64,000 nt of DNA from Bacteroidota bacterium (GTDB taxonomy: Bacteria; Bacteroidota; Bacteroidia; Bacteroidales; UBA10428). The stretch spans positions 1 through 64,000 of the forward strand of contig JAEZZA010000020.1 of the NCBI GenBank assembly GCA_023442525.1, written 5' to 3'. The position numbers were made by a program, and so were the translations under genes. Shown here piece by piece: positions 34,477 to 43,039 of the stretch (its first letter is position 1; each line of letters begins with the position of its first letter). The notes beneath the pieces are model-generated. The model had not been told where the DNA came from. It did no database searches and saw only the letters and a program-made list of their open reading frames with translations.

Positions 34477-34497
34477 TACCCCCTTTTTTTGGGGGTA
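34477..34497 (+). other. Hairpin upstream of the amtB promoter
   Basis: TACCCCC and GGGGGTA flank a seven-T loop, followed by CTAAAATATTTTTT. It lies 22 bp before the -33 box of the amtB promoter. It may be a terminator insulating amtB, or an operator. Confidence 0.5.
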
Positions 34498-34518
34498 CTA
34501 AAATATTTTTTAATGTTT

Positions 34519-34551
34519 TTTGCATTTTAATCCCCTTTTTATATACCTTTG
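34519..34551 (+). promoter_or_regulatory. amtB promoter (TTTG-N21-TACCTTTG)
   Basis: TTTG (34519-34522) and TACCTTTG (34544-34551) are exactly 21 bases apart and match the Bacteroidota -33/-7 consensus perfectly. The amtB start is 39 bases downstream of the -7 box. This is the best promoter in the window. Confidence 0.75.
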
Positions 34552-34590
34552 TTCCGGATATATGATATTTATAACAAAACAACCTCTATT

Positions 34591-35925
34591 ATGAAAATTT
34601 TATTCAAACGAAGTCTTGCAGCAGCCGGAGTTTTGCTTGTTTTGGCGACCGGTTCGCTTTTTGCCGCCGACAGCGTGGCAATTGATACCGGTGTTACCGC
34701 CTGGATGCTCACATCAACAGCTCTTGTATTGTTGATGGTACCCGGTCTTGCTCTCTTTTACGGAGGATTGGTGAGGACCAAAAACGTGCTTGGAACAATG
34801 ATGCACAGTTTTGTGGCAATGGGTATCATGGCCATTCTCTGGGTTGGCGTGGGTTACTCGATGAGTTTCGGATCCAATATCCTCGGTGGATGGTTTGGAT
34901 GGAGTAAAGACTATGTCTTTCTGTCGGGTATCGATGAAACTATACTCGATAGCGGTGTTCCTGAATATGTCTTTACCATGTTCCAGGGGAAATTCGCAAT
35001 TATCACACCTGCCCTTATAGCCGGCGCGTTTGCCGAGAGGGTCTCTTTCAAGGGATATGTTGTTTTCATCGCACTTTGGGGTTTACTTGTTTATAATCCG
35101 CTTTGTCATTGGGTATGGGCAGGTGACGGATTCATATATAACATGGGAGCCATGGGCGCCATTGATTTCGCAGGGGGAACCGTAGTTCATATTGCATCGG
35201 GTGTCAGCGGACTGATAGCAGCCTTGTACCTTGGTTCGAGAAGAGGTCATCCGAAAACTGCATTTGCACCCAGCAACCTCACCATTACCATGCTTGGAGC
35301 CGGATTACTTTGGGTTGGCTGGTTTGGTTTCAACGCAGGCAGCAGCGTCAGCAGTGGTTTGTTAACAGCACAGGCTTTAACAGCTACCCAGGTTGCAGCA
35401 GCAGCAGGCGCAATCACCTGGATTATTGTTGAAGCTCTGCATCAGGGTAAATCAACCGCACTTGGTTTTGCCAGCGGTATATTGGCAGGACTGGTAGCTA
35501 TAACTCCTGCAGCCGGTGTGGTACAACCAATTGGAGCTCTCGCACTCGGAGTTGCAGCAGGTTTCATCTGTTATGGTGCAATTATACTGAAAAACAAACT
35601 TGGATATGATGACAGCCTTGATGCATTTGGAATTCACGGTGTAGGTGGAATAGTCGGTTCTCTGTTGCTGGTATTTTTCATCAGAGATAGCTGGATGACT
35701 GCAGCTACTGAAGCAGCAGGCGGTTCATGGTCGATATGGCAGCAATTTGGAGTTCAGATAACAGCCGTTGCCATTGCTATATCTTACGCAGCAGTGCTCA
35801 CACTTGCGATTATTTTCGTGGTAAACAAACTTGTTGGTTTCAGGGCTTCCACCGAAGCAGAAATGTCGGGTCTCGATCATACTTACCACGGTGAACAGGG
35901 CTACGGGATGCTAAATCCTCGTTAA
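34591..35925 (+). CDS. amtB: Ammonium transporter AmtB
   Basis: A trimeric ammonium channel in the inner membrane, 444 residues from the ATG at 34591. The upstream in-frame ATG at 34549 lies at the promoter and is rejected. An N-terminal signal-like segment (MKILFKRSLAAAGVLLVLA) is followed by eleven helices. The conserved pore features are MVPGLALFYGGLVRTKNVL, the first pore His in LCHWVWAGDG, and the second in DAFGIHGVGGI. The PII gene follows after 22 bp, the standard amtB-glnK pair, in which PII blocks the channel when nitrogen is plentiful. The promoter is a strong TTTG/TACCTTTG pair. Confidence 0.97.
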   Translation: MKILFKRSLAAAGVLLVLATGSLFAADSVAIDTGVTAWMLTSTALVLLMVPGLALFYGGLVRTKNVLGTMMHSFVAMGIMAILWVGVGYSMSFGSNILGGWFGWSKDYVFLSGIDETILDSGVPEYVFTMFQGKFAIITPALIAGAFAERVSFKGYVVFIALWGLLVYNPLCHWVWAGDGFIYNMGAMGAIDFAGGTVVHIASGVSGLIAALYLGSRRGHPKTAFAPSNLTITMLGAGLLWVGWFGFNAGSSVSSGLLTAQALTATQVAAAAGAITWIIVEALHQGKSTALGFASGILAGLVAITPAAGVVQPIGALALGVAAGFICYGAIILKNKLGYDDSLDAFGIHGVGGIVGSLLLVFFIRDSWMTAATEAAGGSWSIWQQFGVQITAVAIAISYAAVLTLAIIFVVNKLVGFRASTEAEMSGLDHTYHGEQGYGMLNPR

Positions 35926-35947
35926 AAACCACTAAAATACCATAATC

Positions 35948-36292
35948 ATGAAATTGATAACAGCCATAATAAGAGAAAACAAGCTCGATCAGGTTCGCGA
36001 GGCACTTATCGAAGCCGAAATCACACGTATAACCGTAAGCAGGGTTTCCGGTCACGGCCAGCAATTAAGAGAGGAAATCTACCGTGGAACCCGTGTTGTT
36101 CCCAATCTGATCCCAAAAACCAGGATTGATATCGCAGTTAATGACGATTTTGTCGATATTACCGTTAATACAATCATTAAAGCGGCTCGTACCAATGGAG
36201 CAGGCGATGTAGGTGACGGCAAAATATTCATTTCCCCCCTTGAAGAATGTATCCGCATCCGCACAGGCGAACGGGGAGGTAAAGCTATTTAA
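35948..36292 (+). CDS. PII nitrogen-regulatory protein (GlnK/NifI-like)
   Basis: A 114-residue PII trimer subunit that senses 2-oxoglutarate and ATP/ADP and binds AmtB. The core is intact: IIRENKLDQVREAL, IYRG at 44-47, and the B-loop region GDGKIFI. Two differences from E. coli GlnB stand out. The uridylylated Tyr51 is not present: IYRG is followed by TRVV, so there is Val where Tyr would be. The B-loop region reads RTNGAGDVGDGK, about three residues longer than the usual TGKIGDGK. Covalent modification is therefore unlikely; control would be by effector binding alone. Same operon as amtB, ended by a terminator at 36311. Confidence 0.95.
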   Translation: MKLITAIIRENKLDQVREALIEAEITRITVSRVSGHGQQLREEIYRGTRVVPNLIPKTRIDIAVNDDFVDITVNTIIKAARTNGAGDVGDGKIFISPLEECIRIRTGERGGKAI

Positions 36293-36310
36293 AGCGATAT
36301 CATGTTTCAG

Positions 36311-36351
36311 GAGACAAGGCTGTGAGAAAACCAGACCTTGTCTCTATTTTT
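36311..36351 (+). terminator. Terminator of the amtB-PII operon
   Basis: GAGACAAGG (36311-36319) and CCTTGTCTC (36336-36344) form a perfect 9-bp stem with a 16-nt loop, followed by TATTTTT. The right arm overlaps the mscS stop codon on the opposite strand. Confidence 0.75.
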
Positions 36352-37576
36352 CAGTTATAGTAACATCAGCCTGAAACACTGCAAGACCAAATTCAGGCAT
36401 TACCCCAAGCAGATGATCGACTAAATCGGATTGAATTTCCTCAAAAACCAGTCCGTCCGTTCCTTTCACAAATGCAACTATCTCCAGTGGCAAACCATTT
36501 TCGGTAGGCTGAAGTTGTCTCACCACCATCGACATTTTTTGGTTCAGGCCATTATGATTCCGAAGTACACCAACTACATATTTTCGAAACAGTGTAAGGT
36601 TCGTAATCTCATTATCATGAAGGACCATCGCCGGATCCTGTTTTTTCGACTTCTTTTCATTTCTTTCGATGAATTCGCGGATCGACTTGATGCTGCTTAG
36701 CCTTTGGATCATATCGGGAGTACAAAATCTTACCGTTTTCATATCAATATTGATGTACTTTTTGAATCTGCGCGAAGATTCTTCCTCGATACCACGCCAA
36801 TTGATAAAAGAATCCGAAACTAATGTATAGGTTGGTATAGTTGTAATGGTTTTATCGAAATTCTTCACTTTTACCGTGATAAGTGAAATTTCGATGACGT
36901 GCCCGTCGGCTCCGTATTTCGCCATGGTGATCCAATCCCCTATCCTCAGCATATCGTTGGATGAAAGCTGTACACCTGCTACAAGACCCAGTATGGTATC
37001 TTTGAAAACCAGCATTAATACGGCGGCAGCTGCTCCCAATCCTGTAATGAGCTTTCCGGTGGGTGTGTCGGTTATCACCGAAATAATTGAAATGATGGCT
37101 ACTGCGTGGAAAAATATCTGAACTACCTGTATATATCCCTTTATTGAACGACCTCTTGCAGCCGGGAGGGTCATGTAAATTTCATTCACACCTTTTAAAA
37201 AGGCACTAATGGCCAATAGTACAGCGATAATCATATAGATACTTATCGCTTTCTGAACCACATTCATCAGGCTCTCGTACGCGCCAAGTACGTATCCCGT
37301 ACTATACCAGAAAACCAGGGCCGGAGCCAGGTGTGAAATGTTTTTGAATACCTTTTTCTCAAGCAGGATATCGTCCCATACGGTCCGCGTTTTTGCAACA
37401 AACCGGCTGATCAAAACGATAATAATCCTGCGGGTGATAAAGTCTACCAACCAGGCAAGTAAAACAACATTTAATATTCCGAATACAATATTTATAACGT
37501 TGGCCTGATCGGGCTCAAGTCCCCACATGAGCAGAATATCCTGTATATCAAAGAGAAATTTTAGCTTGTGATTCAT
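36344..37576 (-). CDS. MscS-family mechanosensitive channel
   Basis: A 410-residue inner-membrane channel of the MscS family, which opens under hypo-osmotic stress. It has four or so N-terminal helices (residues ~20-175) and the pore-lining segment GKLITGLGAAAAVLMLVFKDTILGLVAGVQL with the family's Gly/Ala packing. The cytoplasmic beta domain begins with LRIGDWITM, and the C-terminal vestibule fills the rest. It converges on the PII gene, sharing a terminator stem. Length is longer than E. coli MscS (286) because of the extra N-terminal helices and C-terminal domain, as in YbdG/YnaI-type members. Confidence 0.93.
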   Translation of the reverse strand: MNHKLKFLFDIQDILLMWGLEPDQANVINIVFGILNVVLLAWLVDFITRRIIIVLISRFVAKTRTVWDDILLEKKVFKNISHLAPALVFWYSTGYVLGAYESLMNVVQKAISIYMIIAVLLAISAFLKGVNEIYMTLPAARGRSIKGYIQVVQIFFHAVAIISIISVITDTPTGKLITGLGAAAAVLMLVFKDTILGLVAGVQLSSNDMLRIGDWITMAKYGADGHVIEISLITVKVKNFDKTITTIPTYTLVSDSFINWRGIEEESSRRFKKYINIDMKTVRFCTPDMIQRLSSIKSIREFIERNEKKSKKQDPAMVLHDNEITNLTLFRKYVVGVLRNHNGLNQKMSMVVRQLQPTENGLPLEIVAFVKGTDGLVFEEIQSDLVDHLLGVMPEFGLAVFQADVTITEK

Positions 37577-37667
37577 ATAAATTCAATACTGGTTATGCAG
37601 CAAATATAAATCAACATTCTAAATCAATTCTTTTAAATTATTGAAAAGAGTTATAACAAAAAACCCG

Positions 37668-37699
37668 GTATTGATGGCAATACCGGGTTCACAGTGTGT
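37668..37699 (-). terminator. Terminator of the ECF sigma operon
   Basis: A perfect 12-bp stem, AACCCGGTATTG (37672-37683) with CAATACCGGGTT (37688-37699), has a 4-nt ATGG loop. On the minus strand it is followed by a T-run (complement of 37668-37673). Confidence 0.85.
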
Positions 37700-37706
37700 C
37701 GTTCGT

Positions 37707-38051
37707 TTAATCTGCTATTTTCCTGCCTACAAAGTGCGAAGATATCAGGCCGAATCCTGCAAACATAAAGATCATTGACATGTATGCAACAGGTTCTTCG
37801 AGCCTGGTGGTTACAACAAGAATATTTCCCACCAGTACTCCAAAACCGCCTCCGATAAGCAACATTCCGAGTTTGATAGAAAGTTTCCTGAATATATTCA
37901 CCGGTTCTGTTTTAAAGATAGATGCATCGGCGTTTTTTTCGATGAGGGCCAACCTTTCACGGTTTCGGGTAGTAAAGTAAAAATAGGAAATACCAAAAAT
38001 TGAACCGAAAAAAGTAAGGAAAAACATAACTGCAATAAATCCGTCGTCCAT
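37707..38051 (-). CDS. DUF6249-like membrane protein
   Basis: A 114-residue membrane protein. Three hydrophobic segments are visible: ~5-28 (FIAVMFFLTFFGSIFGISYFYF), ~60-82 (MLLIGGGFGVLVGNILVV) and ~88-105. Between the first and second helices is a cytoplasmic charged loop with RERLALIEKNADASIF, the recognisable piece of the DUF6249 family. It is the third gene of an ECF sigma operon: ECF sigma, putative anti-sigma and this protein are in the same direction, with a 104-bp gap before it and a strong terminator after. Function unknown; the context suggests a role in envelope-stress output or sensing. Confidence 0.75.
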   Translation of the reverse strand: MDDGFIAVMFFLTFFGSIFGISYFYFTTRNRERLALIEKNADASIFKTEPVNIFRKLSIKLGMLLIGGGFGVLVGNILVVTTRLEEPVAYMSMIFMFAGFGLISSHFVGRKIAD

Positions 38052-38155
38052 GGCTGTAATTATTAAATGGTTTTTGAAAATCTTTATTTGTTATTCTGAA
38101 TCTTTGACGCCTGCATCTTTCACCCGGTTACAAAAACACGAATTAATTTGCAATC

Positions 38156-38584
38156 TTATACGGTATCGTGTCTGCGACTGGTTGAAAGCCAAAGATCGAG
38201 AATGATCAGCAGTCCCATACTCAGAAGGGCGAGAGTTATAATAAGTACGGCGCTGGTGTTGAACCGGAACGACAAATCGAATTTGTTAATATAGGCACGT
38301 ATCCGGTCGAACGACTCGGAAATACTGAAAATGGGATCAGAAGAATTACCGGAGAAAAAATACCAGCATAATATAATGGTAAGAAAAAAACCGCTGATTA
38401 TGAAAGCCCATGCTTTACGTGAGAGCAAAGGCTGATAGGCTACGGGGCTGCGGTCAAGCTCAATGCTTTGCATAACGCGGGAAGTGAATCCTGCCGAAGG
38501 ATTCAGCAGGCCCTGCTTTCTGACCAGACCAAGCAATTCATCTTCTCTATCAAACTGATCTTTCATCTTACTGTTTTTGAGCAT
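38156..38584 (-). CDS. Putative anti-sigma factor, two membrane segments
   Basis: A 142-residue protein whose start codon follows the sigma factor stop with no spacing (TGAATG). An N-terminal cytoplasmic part (~1-58; DQFDREDELLGLVRKQGLLNPSAGFTSRVM) is followed by two hydrophobic segments (~60-80, ~112-130) with ~30 residues between them. No classic zinc-binding anti-sigma HxxxCxxC motif is present. By position and topology it would hold the ECF factor at the membrane, but this rests on context. The MKDQF internal ATG is a possible alternative start. Confidence 0.6.
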   Translation of the reverse strand: MLKNSKMKDQFDREDELLGLVRKQGLLNPSAGFTSRVMQSIELDRSPVAYQPLLSRKAWAFIISGFFLTIILCWYFFSGNSSDPIFSISESFDRIRAYINKFDLSFRFNTSAVLIITLALLSMGLLIILDLWLSTSRRHDTV

Positions 38585-39145
38585 TCAAATGTACATTGTT
38601 TCAGTCATTTTACTTACCAATTCCTGCAGCTTCTTCCGGGCTCTGAAAAGCTTCACCTTAACATTGGATTTCGACAGACCTGTAATTTCATGTATTTCAT
38701 CGATCCCGGACTCGTTTAAATAATACAATGTAATTAAAACCCTTTCATCTTCAGGAATTCTTGACATGGCTCTTTCAAAAATCCGGTTTCTCTCGGCTAT
38801 CGCGTCGAAATCGTATTTAGGAATATCAGGATTTTCGTTAATATCCGGAATATCCTCAATATTCTGAAATATCGACTTCCGGGTTCGTTTCATTGATATA
38901 GCAGTATTATAAACGATCCTGTACAACCAGGTTGAAAAAACTGATTCTTTCCTGAATCCCGCCAGTGCGCGAAAAGCTTTAATAAACGCGTCCTGGGTTG
39001 CTTCTTCGGCATCCTCACGATTGTTCAACAGTCGGTACGCTATGGTAAAGGCCAGTGCTTTGTGGCGATTTACCAGTATTTCAAAATCCCTGGTATTACC
39101 AGCCAGAATGTTGTGAATTATTTGGGTATCGTCGTGCTGAATCAT
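38585..39145 (-). CDS. ECF RNA polymerase sigma factor
   Basis: A 186-residue ECF-type sigma factor with region 2 (~20-90: VNRHKALAFTIAYRLLNNREDAEEATQDAFIKAFRALAGF) and region 4 (~125-180: IPEDERVLITLYYLNESGIDEIHEITGLSKSNVKVKLFRARKKLQE). It heads a minus-strand operon with the two membrane proteins that follow. Such triplets usually autoregulate from the sigma promoter. The promoter itself is not clear in the ~250-bp upstream gap, which is occupied by repeats and a terminator. Confidence 0.94.
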   Translation of the reverse strand: MIQHDDTQIIHNILAGNTRDFEILVNRHKALAFTIAYRLLNNREDAEEATQDAFIKAFRALAGFRKESVFSTWLYRIVYNTAISMKRTRKSIFQNIEDIPDINENPDIPKYDFDAIAERNRIFERAMSRIPEDERVLITLYYLNESGIDEIHEITGLSKSNVKVKLFRARKKLQELVSKMTETMYI

Positions 39146-39190
39146 AATACAATCATAAGACGCATAAAAGTCACAACGGTTACAAAGTTA

Positions 39191-39325
39191 GATAAAAAAA
39201 TCTTGCAGTCATGCAGTCATGTAGTTGGAAGGGACTCTGGGGACTCCAGAGACTCCAGTGACAGAACGATACTCTACCGATCCAACCTGACAGGAGAGCA
39301 ATACCTGTCAGGAAGATCGGGTTCG
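39191..39325. repeat. AGTCATGC-type 8-bp repeats and an R2 copy
   Basis: CAGTCATG units (39196-39213) lead into GGGACTCTGG-type repeats (39231-39260) and an R2 copy (39286-39320: CCTGACAGG, CCTGTCAGG) whose tail is changed to GTTCGAAACC. It sits between the divergent sigma operon and the FKBP gene. Confidence 0.75.
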
Positions 39326-39350
39326 AAACCACGGCAATATCTGATTTTGA

Positions 39351-39381
39351 AAAAAAAAGCCCCTCAATGAGGGGCTTTTTT
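39351..39381 (-). terminator. Intrinsic terminator of the FKBP gene
   Basis: AAAAAAAAGCCCCTC (39351-39365), loop AAT, GAGGGGCTTTTTT (39369-39381). The stem of GCCCCTC with GAGGGGC is flanked by A and T runs, giving a bidirectional terminator. It lies 19 bp past the FKBP stop codon on the minus strand. Confidence 0.9.
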
Positions 39382-39399
39382 GATGGTATCAATAATTCT

Positions 39400-40110
39400 T
39401 TAGTTAGCGGGATTGATGGCGAGAAGTTCTACATCGAATATAAGAGTCGAGAAAGGTTTAATCGATCCCTGGGCGCGGCTTCCGTAAGCAAGATCTTCGG
39501 GAATAAACAAACGCCATTTGGAACCAACCGACATAAGCTGAAGACCTTCAACCCAACCGGGGATAACCTGACCTACAATAAATTCAGCAGGTTCGTTGCG
39601 CTGATAAGAACTGTCGAAAATAGTGCCATCAATTAACTTACCGGTATAATGAACTCTGATCCGGTCGTTAATAGTAGGTTTTGCACCTTTACCTTCTTTC
39701 AGAACGATATATTGAAGTCCGCTGGGAAGTGAAACAACACTGTCCTTCTTTGCATTGTCCTCCATGAATGCCTTATTTTCTTTCATGTGTCCCTCGTACT
39801 GTTTCTTCATCTGGTCGGCCTGAAGATCAGCAAAATAACTGTTCAGAAATTCCTGTACTTCCATCTGTGAAACGGGTGTGGAATCAGGATTTACAGCATC
39901 GTTAATACCCTTCATGAATGCACCATAATTAAAAAGGCTGTCGAGATTAGCCTGTTTAATTCCTCCGCCGTAATTTATACCTAAATAGTAACTTGCGGAA
40001 TCATCTCTGTTCTTGAGCTTGGCATTCGTAAATTTAGTTCCGGAGTTGCACGACGAAAGAATGAGCAGTCCTGCAATAACGAAAGCTGTAACACGGGTGA
40101 TATTTTTCAT
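39400..40110 (-). CDS. FKBP-type peptidyl-prolyl isomerase lipoprotein
   Basis: A 236-residue exported PPIase (FkpA/SlyD-like). The N-terminus MKNITRVTAFVIAGLLILSSC ends in a lipobox with Cys21, so it is an outer- or inner-membrane lipoprotein facing the periplasm. Residues ~30-125 form the FKBP N-terminal dimerisation domain (SYYLGINYGGGIKQ...), and ~135-236 the FKBP domain: GLQYIVLKEGKGAKPTINDRIRVHYTGKLIDGTIFDSSYQRNEPAEFIVGQVIPGW, with the active-site YTGKL/DGTIFDSS core present. It accelerates folding of periplasmic and outer-membrane proteins. Single gene, with a bidirectional terminator. Confidence 0.93.
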   Translation of the reverse strand: MKNITRVTAFVIAGLLILSSCNSGTKFTNAKLKNRDDSASYYLGINYGGGIKQANLDSLFNYGAFMKGINDAVNPDSTPVSQMEVQEFLNSYFADLQADQMKKQYEGHMKENKAFMEDNAKKDSVVSLPSGLQYIVLKEGKGAKPTINDRIRVHYTGKLIDGTIFDSSYQRNEPAEFIVGQVIPGWVEGLQLMSVGSKWRLFIPEDLAYGSRAQGSIKPFSTLIFDVELLAINPAN

Positions 40111-40241
40111 TTCTGATTATTTTAAATTAAGCTGCGAAGATATATTAATTATAGTTTACTGTGAGTAAATTGTTAAAAATCTTTTTTCAGTACTGCCTCT
40201 GTTATTCGTAATTTTCCATTCTTTATTAAAGCGTAATAGGC

Positions 40242-42176
40242 ATGCGAACGATCGGGATTTGGATATTGATACTGAGTATGTTGGCGATACAGTTGTATTC
40301 GCAGGATGACGGAGTGAGCTCGGCAGTGAGGGAACATGCACGAAGTGCGTTTTCAAATAGTGATTATCAAACGGCTTTGAAACTATACCGCGATCTGTTG
40401 AATACTTACCCCAAAGAACCCGAGTATCTGTATTCGACTGCTGTTTGCCTCATCAATCTCAACCGCAATCTGGATGAAGCCATTCAATTACTGAAGCCTG
40501 CGTCGGTCAATGAATATTCACGCCTTTCCTCGTACTATCTGGGAAGAGCATTGCATTTGAATTACGCTTTTGAAGATGCCATTAAGTCTTATTCAAAGTA
40601 TCTTCTAAATTATAAAGGAGGCGAACCCCGCCGGGAACATGTAGAGCGATTGATCGAAATGGTCCGGAACGGCATTGAATATACCCGTTCGGGAAATAGT
40701 TTTCAGGTTCAGTTCACTGAGATTTTAGACGAAAACCAGCTTGAATCCTCTACTTCGATTAATGGTACAGGACGCCTGATGAGGAAACCGGTAGAATTCT
40801 GCAGTAAAACCGATATCCGCAATAGTTACAGGCCCTGGATGTTTCTTCCCTCATATACCGAGATTAACGAATACATTTATACTGCCGGTTACGACGGTAT
40901 GAAGAAGAACGGGAAACAACTGTTCCGAATAAAGAATATCAATCATGAAACCTGGGGTATTCCTGAATTGCTGGATAATGTGATTAATACGCCTTACGAT
41001 GAGGAATTTCCCTTTTTTGACACCAGAACTTCCACATTATATTTCAGTTCGAACGGGCATTCCAGCATGGGCGGATACGACATCTTCAAATCGGTGTATA
41101 ACTGGAATACAAAAAAATGGTCGGAGCCCGAGAACCTGGGATTCCCCATTAATTCGCCTTACGACGATTTTGTATATGTTACCGATGGTTTCGGAAATAC
41201 CGTATCGTTTGTATCCACAAGGGCTACAGAGCCCGGAAAGGTTACGTTATACCGGCTCCGTCTCGAAAAAGAAGCTAAAGCATTACAATTTGGTTCTGTA
41301 GAAGAATTAAAGAAGGCATCGTTGCTGGAAAAGACATCGTTGACAGAAATAGAACCATTGTCCGAAAAAGTAACCCCTGCTTCAATTCCCGGAGCTAAAA
41401 AACCCGACAGTACAGGCGCTGTACAGGTGGTGAAACCTGCTACGGGTAATTACAACAAGATTCTGGCAGAAGCACTTCGGCTTCAGCTCCGTGCCGATTC
41501 CGCAGCCCGTATTACCCGCGATCTCAGGATTATGGCTAAGGAAATGCCGGGCGACAGCCTAAGGAAAGAACTTGTGGATGAGATACTGAAAAATGACAAG
41601 CTTGCGAAAAATCTGCAGCGTGAAGCTGATGCCAAATTTGCTGAAGCCCGAAAATTACGGCCTGAAACCGCTACTTCCACAGACGACTCTGTAGTTCAAT
41701 TTAATAAAGAGATCAACGGAATTCGTATTTACCAATACAGGCCCGATGCCAATATCGAAACAGTTGTCCATCCCGCTAATCCTGTTAAAAGTGAGAAACC
41801 CGCACCTCCACCCTCCAAACCTACGGATCAGTTCAAGGTTCTGGACAAACCGGCCTATTCCGATTTTAATCCGATTCCAAAGGGATTGACGAGCGATACC
41901 GGTCTTATTTACAGAGTACAGCTCGGTGTTTTCAGCAGGGCGAAACCAAATGACGCGTTTGGGGGTATAAGTCCCGTGGGTTATGAACAATCCCCCGGTT
42001 CGGCAATGCTTAAGTATTATGCCGGCCTGTTTTACGGCTATAACAGCGTTTCAAAAGCACTTGAAATAATACGTGGCATGGGATTTACCGACGCATTTAT
42101 AGTAGCCTTTTTAAACGGGGAGACAATTAGCGTTGAAAAAGCCAAAGAGATTGAGTTCGCGGGATTCAAACTTTGA
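40242..42176 (+). CDS. TPR-PD40 propeller protein with a C-terminal SPOR-like domain
   Basis: A 644-residue secreted protein. The signal peptide (MRTIGIWILILSMLAIQLYSQ) is followed by TPR repeats (~24-150: SDYQTALKLYRDLLNTYPKEPEYLYSTA), PD40/WD40-like beta-propeller blades (~200-345: FPFFDTRTSTLYFSSNGHSSMGGYDIFKS), a charged coiled region (~345-470), and a Pro-rich linker (~505-545). The C-terminus (~555-640: IYRVQLGVFSRAKPND..ALEIIRGMGFTDAFIVAFLNG) looks like a SPOR peptidoglycan-binding domain. This combination anchors a periplasmic propeller to the cell wall and resembles PorE/PorW-type scaffolds of the gliding/T9SS world, though that role is not shown by the sequence. Confidence 0.8.
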   Translation: MRTIGIWILILSMLAIQLYSQDDGVSSAVREHARSAFSNSDYQTALKLYRDLLNTYPKEPEYLYSTAVCLINLNRNLDEAIQLLKPASVNEYSRLSSYYLGRALHLNYAFEDAIKSYSKYLLNYKGGEPRREHVERLIEMVRNGIEYTRSGNSFQVQFTEILDENQLESSTSINGTGRLMRKPVEFCSKTDIRNSYRPWMFLPSYTEINEYIYTAGYDGMKKNGKQLFRIKNINHETWGIPELLDNVINTPYDEEFPFFDTRTSTLYFSSNGHSSMGGYDIFKSVYNWNTKKWSEPENLGFPINSPYDDFVYVTDGFGNTVSFVSTRATEPGKVTLYRLRLEKEAKALQFGSVEELKKASLLEKTSLTEIEPLSEKVTPASIPGAKKPDSTGAVQVVKPATGNYNKILAEALRLQLRADSAARITRDLRIMAKEMPGDSLRKELVDEILKNDKLAKNLQREADAKFAEARKLRPETATSTDDSVVQFNKEINGIRIYQYRPDANIETVVHPANPVKSEKPAPPPSKPTDQFKVLDKPAYSDFNPIPKGLTSDTGLIYRVQLGVFSRAKPNDAFGGISPVGYEQSPGSAMLKYYAGLFYGYNSVSKALEIIRGMGFTDAFIVAFLNGETISVEKAKEIEFAGFKL

Positions 42177-42263
42177 TTAAATCCGAATTTTTACGGGCAT
42201 TGGAAATTGAAAAAATATATATTTACGTAATTTTATAAGTTCTTAAAGTCATTTTTTTCGAGT

Positions 42264-42551
42264 ATGAAACCAGAGGAGATTAAGACGAACAAGCCGGAAT
42301 TTGAGGAGGTTGTGAGTGACGGCAAGGCAGACGGAAGGTATCTTATTCTGCATAATGATGACGTTCATAGTTTTGATTATGTTATTAATTCGCTGATAGA
42401 AATTTGCGAAATGGAAGCGACACAGGCCGAGCAATGTACATACCTTGTGCATTACAAGGGTAAATGCGATATTCGCAAAGGAGCGTATGAAGATCTGAAA
42501 CCTATGAAAGAGCGCCTGATTGAACGTGAATTAAACGCGACTATTGATTAA
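42264..42551 (+). CDS. clpS: ClpS adaptor protein
   Basis: The adaptor that delivers N-degron substrates to the ClpAP protease. It has 95 residues, normal for the family. Conserved core: LHNDDVHSFDYVINSLIEICEMEATQAEQCTYLVHYKGKCDI, with the NDD motif that contacts the N-terminal residue of the substrate and the Met in EMEATQA that gates the pocket. No clpA lies in the window. NfeD and FloA follow 15 and 5 bp apart, so ClpS is the first gene of a compact operon. It is soluble and cytoplasmic. Confidence 0.95.
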   Translation: MKPEEIKTNKPEFEEVVSDGKADGRYLILHNDDVHSFDYVINSLIEICEMEATQAEQCTYLVHYKGKCDIRKGAYEDLKPMKERLIERELNATID

Positions 42552-42566
42552 TACGGAACAATAATA

Positions 42567-43034
42567 ATGTCTTTACTTTCAATTATTATCATTATTCTTC
42601 TGGGAATTTTCCTTCTGTTGGTGGAGTTTCTCATAATTCCGGGGTTTACTGTATTTGGGATTGCCGGTTTTGTTTTTATATTTCTGGGAGTGGGTTCCGC
42701 CTATTACTTTCATAACGTAACAACCGGACATATTACGCTCGCATCGACGGTAGTGGCGTCGTTTATTACAATGTATTATCTTTTTAAACGAAAGACGTGG
42801 AAAAACCTGGGACTTAATGCAAATATTGATAGCAGGCATGAGCCTTTCAGCACCGATAAAATTAAGCCGGGCGATTCGGGCAAGACCATTACCCGACTGG
42901 CACCCATTGGTAAAGCCAGTGTAAACGAAGTGATTTGTGAAGCCAAGTCAAATTCGGGCTTTATTAATGAAAACACTGAAATTGAAGTTGTCAAAGTGCT
43001 GACGACTCAAATAATTGTTAAACCTAAAAATTAA
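42567..43034 (+). CDS. NfeD-like membrane protein
   Basis: A 155-residue member of the short NfeD family, which partners with flotillin-like proteins. N-terminal membrane helices cover ~3-23, ~25-50 and ~55-75, and a C-terminal OB-fold domain occupies ~95-155 (GKTITRLAPIGKASVNEVICEAKSNSGFI). The long N-terminal ClpP-like protease domain of NfeD1 is absent, so it is an NfeD1b-type partner rather than an enzyme. It lies 15 bp after clpS and 5 bp before floA. Confidence 0.9.
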   Translation: MSLLSIIIIILLGIFLLLVEFLIIPGFTVFGIAGFVFIFLGVGSAYYFHNVTTGHITLASTVVASFITMYYLFKRKTWKNLGLNANIDSRHEPFSTDKIKPGDSGKTITRLAPIGKASVNEVICEAKSNSGFINENTEIEVVKVLTTQIIVKPKN

Positions 43035-43039
43035 ACTAT

